A DNA stretch of 64,000 bases from NCBI RefSeq assembly GCF_018449635.1, contig NZ_JAAVUV010000010.1, positions 62,001 through 126,000 on the forward strand, written 5' to 3'. A program made the translations under genes and the position numbers. Within the stretch, counting starts at the first letter, position 1, and the number at the start of each line of letters is the position of its first letter. This document shows, in pieces, positions 25,183-32,207 of this stretch. The notes below the pieces were generated by a model that worked only from the letters and a program-made list of their open reading frames with translations, made no database searches and had not been told where the DNA came from. The DNA comes from Caballeronia sp. dw_276 (GTDB lineage: Bacteria > Pseudomonadota > Gammaproteobacteria > Burkholderiales > Burkholderiaceae).

Positions 25183-26385
25183 TTACTCGCGCCGCTCACC
25201 GACTGCCGACAGGCTTCGATACACCAGAAACGGCGTAACGATCTGCAATATGACGATCGAACACATGACGATCGCGCGCAATGTCGGGTCGTAATCGGGA
25301 TACAGCACGTACATATCGTCCACGAGAAGATAGGCGAGCGCCGACATGGGCGTGAGCGCCACGCCGAGCGCCGCGCCCTGCTTCCAGTTCAGCCCGCTCG
25401 GCTTCGCGAAAATCAGCACACCGGCCAGCTTGCCGATAAACCGCGCAACGATCAGCGCCAGCGCCGCGACGCCGCCAAGCGCGATATCGCGCCATTCGAA
25501 CGCGGTCAGCGTCAATGCGAACAGGATCACAGTCAGCAGCCAGCCGGCGGTGCCGAAATGGGTCGGCCAGAGCTGCGGCCGGTCATTCGAATTCTTCACG
25601 ATAATGCCGGCCGCGAGCAGCGCGAGAATCGTCGACAGCTTGAACACGTGCGCAATTGCAATCGCCAGCAGCACGAGGCCAAACAGCGCGACGAAGGAAT
25701 GTTCGTCGTTCGTATTGAGCCGCCGGTACAACAGGTTGCACGCAAGCGCGAGACCGAGCGCGAGCACGAGCGAACCGAGCAGCAAATAAAGCGGCTGCAC
25801 GATGGTCGCCAGCGTATTGCCGTAAATCTCCTGATGCAGGACGCCGGCGGCGAGCTTTTCGACGACCACGGCGTACATGCTGTTGAGCGCGGTCAGCGTC
25901 AGAAGGCGCTGCGTGACCTGACCTTCGGCGCGCAGTTCGGTGCGAAGCTGGATCACCATCGCCGGCGACGTGGCCATGGCAATCGCGGCGATCACGACGG
26001 ACGGCATGGTCGGAACCTTGCACAAGGTCAGCGCGATCAGGACGAAGCCGAATGTCAGCGTGCTTTCCGCAATGCTCGACAAGATCAGATACGGATTACG
26101 GCGAATCCACTTCAAATCGAGCCGGCTGCCGAGTTCGAACAGAAGCAGGCCGAGCGCTACATCGAGCAATGGTCGTGAAAGACCTGCAGAACTGACATCG
26201 ATAACACCAAAGCCCGCATTGCCTGCAATCAGGCCGATGACGGCATATCCGGTAATTCGCGGCAAACGCCAGGCGCGCCATAGCAATTCACCACAGAGGC
26301 CAGCCGCCAGCAACGCAAGCCCGGCCCAGAAAATGGCATCGGGTGTGAGCGGCCAGGCGGGTAGAAATGAAAAGGCCGACTTCAT
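25183..26385 (-). CDS. Cation/proton antiporter, CPA2 family membrane domain
   Basis: A 400-residue inner-membrane protein with about 12 hydrophobic helices. I use the ATG at 26385, which has AAAGGAG upstream and starts just before the first helix; a longer frame adds 49 hydrophilic residues. The sequence GLALLAAGLCGELLWRAWRL and then LPRITGYAVIGLIAGN resembles the first helices of Kef-type exchangers. It lacks the cytoplasmic TrkA-N/RCK domain found in full KefB/KefC, so gating would differ. It exchanges Na or K for protons by family inference. Confidence 0.85.
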   Translation of the reverse strand: MKSAFSFLPAWPLTPDAIFWAGLALLAAGLCGELLWRAWRLPRITGYAVIGLIAGNAGFGVIDVSSAGLSRPLLDVALGLLLFELGSRLDLKWIRRNPYLILSSIAESTLTFGFVLIALTLCKVPTMPSVVIAAIAMATSPAMVIQLRTELRAEGQVTQRLLTLTALNSMYAVVVEKLAAGVLHQEIYGNTLATIVQPLYLLLGSLVLALGLALACNLLYRRLNTNDEHSFVALFGLVLLAIAIAHVFKLSTILALLAAGIIVKNSNDRPQLWPTHFGTAGWLLTVILFALTLTAFEWRDIALGGVAALALIVARFIGKLAGVLIFAKPSGLNWKQGAALGVALTPMSALAYLLVDDMYVLYPDYDPTLRAIVMCSIVILQIVTPFLVYRSLSAVGERRE

Positions 26386-27089
26386 CGTGAGGACTTCTCC
26401 TTTGCAGCTAGTGCGGATGGGCGGTAAAGGGACGTTTCGTCCGCAGCCGGCGATACCTGATGCGCAACCAGTTCCCGGACCGCGATTCGTTGCGTTTGAT
26501 GTTGCGTGTGGCCGGCTCGACACGTTGGTCAAATGGCTCGGCTGCTGAGTTCACAGCGTGTGTGACCGCTGCGCGCGTTGGCGCGCCATGCAGCAAAAAA
26601 GCGATAAGCCGGCAAGGCGGCCAAACGAAAGAACGGCGATTGTGCCATAGCTCTTGGCCTCGACTGCACCCGCTCAGCGAGCGCTGAAGTGAAGCGGTAA
26701 CAATGAATTTTTACATTTCGGAAGAAGGAAATTTATACCGTAAGAATCCCATGTTCGATTGGCGAAACCGGTGTTTTCCAACTTTGGACCTCGCCGATGA
26801 CCCTTGTTTTAAGGTTTACAAGTTTTGTTTATATATAAGTAGTAGTAGTTAACAAGGCCGGCGATTTTCTGTGGATAACCTGCTTTTCGTGTTTGTTAAC
26901 AATCGGTTGGAGGGCGAATAAGCGCGCCGTGAAGATGTGCGTCCTGGAGGGCGAACTCCGAACAACTTTCCGGCTTTTACGCTCGCAGCCGAGTTGTCCC
27001 GTTTACGCCCACAGCGAGTACACAGCTCATTCGCGCGAAATTCGATGACTTATCCACAGGCTACGGTGGATAAGGGGTGTGACGTGGTC
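26386..27089. other. Gene-free region containing the right origin-like module
   Basis: About 700 bases between the antiporter promoter and the mnmC stop. The centre, 26700-26860, is strongly AT-rich against a GC-rich background. The right part holds DnaA boxes. 26386-26690 is ordinary in composition and includes the antiporter promoter; no gene is supportable. Confidence 0.6.
26811..27073 (+). other. Candidate replication-origin module, right half
   Basis: Seen directly on the plus strand: AAGGTTTAC (26811-26819), an AT-rich run with TATATATAAG, three TAG triplets (26840-26848) ending TAGTAGTTAACAA (26843-26855), 13 bases with GGCCGGCG, and CTGTGGATAACC containing a perfect DnaA box (26870-26878). 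Further right are a perfect box TTATCCACA (27050-27058) and a one-mismatch box GGTGGATAA (27065-27073). The module mirrors the left half with equal internal spacing of 13 bases. The perfect TAG run and AT content make this the likelier unwinding site. Function is inferred from architecture only. Confidence 0.6.
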
Positions 27090-28904
27090 TTAGACTATTT
27101 CGCCTTGCCGCAATGCGCGGAGAAAGAAGCGCGCCGGATCGATGGCTTCGGCAAGTTCACGCTCGATTGGCCAAGGTTCGCCTTCCAGTTGCGCCGCGAT
27201 CAGTTCGGCGGCAAGTGCGGCCCAGATCAGGCCGCGCGATCCAAAAGCGAATGCGCCGTACAAACCCGGCATGCGCGGCAAGTCGAGCGGCCACGCGCCG
27301 GAAAGACGGGCGGCGTCGGCTCGGGCGGCGGGTTCGTCGACGAGAGAACCGATCATCGGCATGCGGTCGCTCGTGACCGAGCGGAATGCGACACGGCCTT
27401 CCAGCGTGGCCGTGCCGGGCGCGAAACCGTTCAGCGCCGGCAGCATCCTGCCCACGCGTTTCAGGTTTTCGATATGACCCGAAGGTTCGATACGCGGGTT
27501 GGTATCGTCGATATCGTAGGTCGCACCCGTCAGGGTCTTGTGCTGATCGAGCGGCACGGCGTAACCGTCGCCGACCATCGGGACGCGCAAGCCGTCGAGC
27601 GGACTTGCGTCCAGCACAGTGAGCTGCCCACGGACCCCGCGCGTCGGTTGGCCGTATAAACCGGCGAGGCGTTGCGCATCGCCGGCGTTTGCGAGGATCA
27701 CAACCGGTGCTTCGGCGATGAACCGTCCGGTTGCATCGAAGGCCGTCCATACGCCGTTCTTGTGTTCGATGCGATCAATTTGCAGGCCAAAGTGCGACGT
27801 CAGCCGATCGCCGGCAACCGCGCATTGCGCCACGCACACGGCGCCTGGCGAAATCGAGCCACCTTGGGGAAAAAACCATCCCGCACGCGAGACCGGCTGG
27901 CCGGCAAGGCGGCTGGCTTCGTGTTCATCGACCGCGTTTATGTAGGCGCGCGGCAGGCCGAAGCGCGTGATCGCCGACGCGATGGCAAGCGCGTCTTCCG
28001 CCGAGTCGGCAATTTGCAGAAGGCCGTCGCGGCTGCGTCTGAGGTCGTGGCCATTTTGTTCGAGCACGGACCATCGATGCAGCGCGTAGAGGAATCCGGC
28101 GCGCGTGAGGCGGGCGGCGATGCTGTCGTCGCGCCAGACGATCGGGTGAAATACGCCGGCGGGGTTGCCGGACGCATCGCGGGCAGGGCTTGCGTGCCGG
28201 TCGATCAGCGTGACCCGCCATCCGCGCGATGCCAGTCGCTCCGTGATCGCGCAACCACCCAGCCCGGCGCCGATGACCATCGCGTGCCGTGTGGCTTTGT
28301 TTTCGGCTGGCGGGAACGCCGTGGGCGGTTTATGCCGCCGCACACGCCAGCGCGGCGCAAACCGGGCGTTCACATAGTGGGAGCTTTCATCGATTTTGAA
28401 GCCCGCGTCGTTCAAAGCTTTGGGCAATTCTGGATGAGCATCCGCGCAAAGGGTGGCGTTGTCGCCGGCAATGCGCGCCAAAGCCTTCGCAACAAACGGC
28501 AGCGTTTCCCCGAACGCAGCGCTATGTAGATAGAACGAATCCGCGCGCATCCATAGTTTCTGCAACATGCTTTGCGCGTCGCCGGCAGCGAGGGTCAGCA
28601 CGACGTGCCCATCATCGAATTCCAGCCGATGAACCCCTGCAACGGGCATTGGCCACGCATCGGCCAGAAGCTTCGATAACGCCGGCTGATCGGCCATCAC
28701 GGGAGGCGTGGTCATCGAATCCAGCGCCGCAACTGCTACAAAATGCAGGCGCTCGCAACGCTGCGGATCGTCGCGCCAGGCGCTCCATGTGTCGATAAAC
28801 CGCCGGCCTGCATCGAATTGCGTATGGAGAACGGTGAAATTGCGCCGTCCGGCCCAGCGAGAACGGTCGAGGAGAAGGGGCGCGTTGCGTACAGAATCGA
28901 TCAT
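27090..28904 (-). CDS. mnmC: MnmC-like tRNA modification protein with degenerate methyltransferase domain
   Basis: A 604-residue protein, shorter than the usual 650-670. The C-terminal FAD domain, which removes the carboxymethyl group from cmnm5s2U34 of tRNA, is intact: MVIGAGLGGCAITERLASRG near residue 210, ASGNPAGVFHPI, and a C-terminal YGAFAFGSRGLIWAALAAEL. The N-terminal methyltransferase domain is eroded: the SAM motif expected as E-x-GFGTGLNF reads HTQFDAGRRF, and the catalytic LDGFAPAKNPEMW-type motif is replaced by FYLHSAAFGE. The start region normally preceding these motifs is also missing. It probably works only as the oxidoreductase half. Confidence 0.85.
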   Translation of the reverse strand: MIDSVRNAPLLLDRSRWAGRRNFTVLHTQFDAGRRFIDTWSAWRDDPQRCERLHFVAVAALDSMTTPPVMADQPALSKLLADAWPMPVAGVHRLEFDDGHVVLTLAAGDAQSMLQKLWMRADSFYLHSAAFGETLPFVAKALARIAGDNATLCADAHPELPKALNDAGFKIDESSHYVNARFAPRWRVRRHKPPTAFPPAENKATRHAMVIGAGLGGCAITERLASRGWRVTLIDRHASPARDASGNPAGVFHPIVWRDDSIAARLTRAGFLYALHRWSVLEQNGHDLRRSRDGLLQIADSAEDALAIASAITRFGLPRAYINAVDEHEASRLAGQPVSRAGWFFPQGGSISPGAVCVAQCAVAGDRLTSHFGLQIDRIEHKNGVWTAFDATGRFIAEAPVVILANAGDAQRLAGLYGQPTRGVRGQLTVLDASPLDGLRVPMVGDGYAVPLDQHKTLTGATYDIDDTNPRIEPSGHIENLKRVGRMLPALNGFAPGTATLEGRVAFRSVTSDRMPMIGSLVDEPAARADAARLSGAWPLDLPRMPGLYGAFAFGSRGLIWAALAAELIAAQLEGEPWPIERELAEAIDPARFFLRALRQGEIV

Positions 28905-29368
28905 GCGTCAGCTTGAAAACCCAACTAATGAGATGAACCCGATAAATGACGCGCGAAGCGACCCCTTTCCGTATGTTTCCGGGATGTTTGTTCGCGCCCC
29001 GGAAACCCAATAGGGGCAAGGCTTTGCGTACAATCAGGCCGAACATTTACGTAAGCGTTGGCAAAAACCAACGACGGCCATGGCCCGCCGAGCAAAATCA
29101 TTGCTTGCGGATGCAAATTCATAGCAAAGGTTTGCGACCCTGCCGGATCATGCGTAAATCTTCGAAACCCTTGTCCTGATTGGGTTTGCGCTGCGTTATG
29201 ATAACAACCGCCGAGTACGGAGGCGGCCAGGCTGCCGGGGGTTGAGGGTTTGCCGGAACAGCGGGCCAGGAGGCTCGACCCGCGCCAGTACTCGACTGCA
29301 AGGCCCGCGCACGTATAATCGGCGCGTTCGCGCTGTTCGTGTCAACCTAAACTGATAAAGGAACCTTA
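28905..29368. other. Intergenic region between mnmC and hupB
   Basis: About 460 bases shared by two divergent genes. The hupB promoter lies at the right end. A TTATGATAAC stretch at 29195-29205 could be a further -10 element, giving a leader of roughly 160 bases before hupB, but I see no matching -35. GC-rich sequence at 29205-29300 has no gene I can support. Confidence 0.45.
29292..29319 (+). promoter_or_regulatory. hupB promoter
   Basis: A perfect TATAAT (29314-29319) stands 16 bases after TCGACT, which matches TTGACA at four of six positions. The start codon is 49 bases further on, preceded by AAGGA. This fits a strong housekeeping promoter for an abundant nucleoid protein. Confidence 0.7.
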
Positions 29369-29647
29369 ATGAATAAACAGGAACTGATCGACGCCGTGGC
29401 CGCTCAGACCGGCGCCAGCAAGGCTCAAACCGGCGAAACGCTGGACACGTTGCTCGAAGTGGTCAAAAAGGCTGTCTCGAAGGGCGACGCCGTGCAGTTG
29501 ATTGGCTTCGGCAGCTTCGGCTCGGGCAAGCGCGCAGCGCGCACCGGCCGCAATCCGAAGACCGGCGAATCCATCAAGATTCCGGCAGCCAAGACCGTGA
29601 AGTTCACGGCTGGCAAAGCATTCAAGGACGCAGTGAACAAGCGGTAA
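29369..29647 (+). CDS. hupB: DNA-binding protein HU (beta type)
   Basis: A 92-residue histone-like protein of the HU/IHF family. MNKQELIDAVAAQTGASKAQ opens the dimerisation helices. The family signature runs from GFGSFGSGKRAARTGRNPKT through GESIKIPAAKTVKFTAGKAF, including the DNA-intercalating proline arm RNPKTGESIKIPA. Length and sequence are typical of bacterial HU. It bends and compacts DNA and assists initiation at many origins, so its place 2.3 kb from the origin-like modules is notable. It has its own promoter and terminator. Confidence 0.97.
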   Translation: MNKQELIDAVAAQTGASKAQTGETLDTLLEVVKKAVSKGDAVQLIGFGSFGSGKRAARTGRNPKTGESIKIPAAKTVKFTAGKAFKDAVNKR

Positions 29648-29690
29648 GTTGCAGCCGATTGTCCGCGCCGAACCGTAGTTCAGCGCACGT

Positions 29691-29728
29691 AACCCGCCCG
29701 GGCATCAGCCGCCGGCGGGTTTTTTTTC
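29691..29728 (+). terminator. hupB terminator
   Basis: AACCCGCC (29691-29698) pairs with GGCGGGTT (29714-29721) and runs into eight T. It lies 44 bases past the hupB stop and separates it from the convergent COG0523 gene. Confidence 0.88.
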
Positions 29729-29744
29729 GTCCTTTGCTTTTGCG

Positions 29745-30905
29745 TCACTGATGATGTCCGTGCGCGCCGCAATCGCAGTCGTCGCCGTGATCGTGTTCGT
29801 GGTCGTGCTCATGATCGTGATCGTCGTCATCCATTTCCCACGATGGGAACGGATCGCTGAACGCAAGCCACGCTTGTGCGCCTTGTGACCATTCTTGGTC
29901 GGTGAGCAGGCAGGCATCGAAGGCGCCGCGCCAGTGCTTTTCATCCAGCTCCTTGCCGATGATCGCCAGTTCCTGGCGGCGATCGCCAACGCTCATGTCG
30001 TCGGCGTCTCCAAACCAGTCAGCCGCGATTTCGGCTTCGAGTTCGGCGTCGCCGGTCGGCCACTCGCTGCGGTCCTGAGCTGCCCACCACATGCCCGCCG
30101 GGCCATGCCGCAGCGCGCTGCCCGCTTGCGAAAGCGATCCGCCGATGTCGCTGCGCGTCGCGAGCCAGAAAAAGCCCTTGGACCGCAGGACGCCGGTCCA
30201 TTCCTGATGCAGGAGCGACCAGAGCCGCTCGGGATGAAATGGCCGCCGCGCCCGATACACAAAACCGCCGATTCCCGATTCGTTCGCTGCAACGAGCGGC
30301 GCGGCGTCGGGTTCTGCGTTCAGCATTTCCAGCCAGCCGGGTGCGCTCGATGTCGCATCGAAGTCGAAACGGTCGGTATTCACGACGTCTTTCAACGGCA
30401 CGACGCCAAAGCTTGCATCGATCAAATCGGCGCGCGGATTGAGCGCGTGGAGAATGTCGCGAAGCTCGACCAACGCAGGCGCGCTGATGAGATCGGTTTT
30501 GTTGATCACGATGACATCGCAGAATTCGATTTGCGCGACCAGCGTTTCCACAACCGTGCGGTCGCCTTCCTCGTCGTGGCCGAGTACGTCGGTCGAAGCG
30601 TAATCGCGCGGGAAGTTCTGCGCGTCGATCACGGTCACGATGGTGTCGAGGTAGGCAATGTCGTTATCGAAGACGAGATTTTCCGCGATCGTCTGCGGAT
30701 CGTCGTGACCTGAGGCCTCGACCACGATTGCATCGAAATTCTGTTCGGCCGCGACGCGCGCGATCTCGTTCGAAAGATCGCCCGTCTCACTCGATACCAC
30801 CGCGATGCGCAAGGCAACGCGGTCCGCGAGGATGTGATTGACGAGCGTGGTCTTGCCTGCACCCGGCAGACCGGCGAGTACGGTGACTGGCAATGGTTGG
30901 TTCAT
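29745..30905 (-). CDS. COG0523 (CobW/ZigA-type) GTPase lacking the GCxCC motif
   Basis: A 386-residue G3E GTPase of the metallochaperone family. The start at 30905 gives MNQPLPVTVLAGLPGAGKTT, with the P-loop GLPGAGKTT; the guanine-specificity motif NKTD is at IVINKTDLIS. A CobW C-terminal domain follows, and the protein ends in a histidine-rich tail (HDHEHDHEHDHGDDCDC), typical of metal storage. The conserved metal-binding GCxCC motif, expected between the first Walker region and the VIES/ETTG strand, is absent; that segment is about 30 residues shorter than in relatives, reading AVVSSETGDLSNEIARVAAE. A zinc chaperone role is thus doubtful in its usual form. Confidence 0.85.
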   Translation of the reverse strand: MNQPLPVTVLAGLPGAGKTTLVNHILADRVALRIAVVSSETGDLSNEIARVAAEQNFDAIVVEASGHDDPQTIAENLVFDNDIAYLDTIVTVIDAQNFPRDYASTDVLGHDEEGDRTVVETLVAQIEFCDVIVINKTDLISAPALVELRDILHALNPRADLIDASFGVVPLKDVVNTDRFDFDATSSAPGWLEMLNAEPDAAPLVAANESGIGGFVYRARRPFHPERLWSLLHQEWTGVLRSKGFFWLATRSDIGGSLSQAGSALRHGPAGMWWAAQDRSEWPTGDAELEAEIAADWFGDADDMSVGDRRQELAIIGKELDEKHWRGAFDACLLTDQEWSQGAQAWLAFSDPFPSWEMDDDDHDHEHDHEHDHGDDCDCGAHGHHQ

Positions 30906-31085
30906 CGGGTTGGCATCGAAAGAAAGGCGCTGATTCGCGCGCGCGGCCACGTTTCACGCGGTGCGCTTTGGAGGAAATCGCCTCTTCGGACGGCGAGCTG
31001 GAACGCGGAATTGTGCATCAAACGCGGCTGGAACGCCGCGCCATGCGATGAAATACGATTGAACCGAAACGGAAATTCAGAAGGA

Positions 31086-31535
31086 TCAGCGCGACGCCGT
31101 CAGCAGTTTCCACTTACCGAGGATGGCGATGATCTGCTTGGAGTACTGATCGCGCAACGCCGGCGTTTCCGAGTGATACGCGCCGACCGCCTGCCACGTG
31201 TTGCCATATTTGTTCATTTTCTGGCGCAGATGCCACGCCGCGACGTACACCGACTTGCACGGTTCCATCAGCGTAGTGGTGGAAATGCCGTACTGCGCGA
31301 GCTGACCCAGATGGATGGAATTGATCTGCATCAGGCCGTAATCGATCGAACCATTCGCGTTCTTGTTCATGGCGTCGGGCTGGTTATGCGACTCCTGCCA
31401 CGCGATCGCCCGCAAGATCAGCGGGTTCACTTTCTGGTACTTGGCGGCTTCGTCAAAGCAGTCCGCGTGCGCAGGCGCGGCCACTAGCAGACCGCCAAAT
31501 CCAAGCGCAAAAAGTTGCAACACGAGTTTCATCAT
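31086..31535 (-). CDS. Soluble lytic murein transglycosylase-like protein (IagB/VirB1 type)
   Basis: A 149-residue exported enzyme. I choose the ATG at 31535 (MMKLVLQLFALGFGGLLVAA), since the longer frame begins with a GTG four codons earlier. A signal peptide is cleaved near APAHA. The SLT domain shows LILRAIAWQESHNQPDAMNK with the catalytic glutamate, then IDYGLMQINSIHL and YGNTWQAVGAYHS. Two cysteines may form a disulfide. Small SLT proteins of this type open peptidoglycan for secretion or pilus machines; it lies 670 bases before the type II secretion operon on the opposite strand, which suggests but does not prove a link. Confidence 0.88.
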   Translation of the reverse strand: MMKLVLQLFALGFGGLLVAAPAHADCFDEAAKYQKVNPLILRAIAWQESHNQPDAMNKNANGSIDYGLMQINSIHLGQLAQYGISTTTLMEPCKSVYVAAWHLRQKMNKYGNTWQAVGAYHSETPALRDQYSKQIIAILGKWKLLTASR

Positions 31536-32207
31536 CTTTAGGTCCACTCAATCAACCGCATGCCCAAATTGGGCACGCCGTTTCGTTTCGCGAGGCTCGG
31601 GACACAACGGCCCTCACGCCCCGGCAAAACCGGGTAAGGCGGGGTAATACGAGGTAAGGCATTGAAAACACGGGAAAACCCACCCGCACGAAGCGAATCC
31701 AACAGGCCAATCCGCCCGTATCATACCGGCAGACTATTGCGTTTTAAATTCAGCCGTCCGACATAGGCCAGCCATGTAACGCCATAACTCACAAAGTTTT
31801 TTGCAAGCAAAGGTTTCATGTGATCTTTGCTTTATATGCCGGTTCGGTCCGCGGACGTCGCCCGGACGGGGGAAGCGGCATAAATATGACAATTCCTAGA
31901 CACCTTGCTGGGGAAAGGATGACCAAAAAGGGGTTGGAAAGCTCAGGAAAAATTTACTTTGTTCCGATGGAATTGTTTGAATCTTCAGGTGTTTTTAAAA
32001 ATTATGTGCCGTCAGCCAATTGATAGCGCTTTTGTGACAAAACCGACATCAAAAGCTGCTATGGTTCACGTTTTTGGGATATGGCATTGCCCGGGCATCG
32101 GCCCTGGAAACGTTCGCATCGGATCATCGTGGCGGTAAAAGTGTCGAATTGACGCTAAAAACGGTGCGCCGGACGTGCGTTATCAGCAGGTCTAGACATC
32201 ACACTCC
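31536..32207. other. Intergenic region upstream of the type II secretion operon
   Basis: About 670 bases with lower GC (notably 31730-32080), holding the promoters of the divergent transglycosylase and gspD. No promoter hexamer pair stands out clearly. A 67-codon frame at 31820-32023 has no ribosome site or recognisable sequence and is not called. Confidence 0.45.

Noticed and set aside
31820..32023. 67-codon open frame in the gspD upstream region
   Set aside because: No ribosome site, no family motif and a composition that changes within the frame; the region is better read as promoter DNA.
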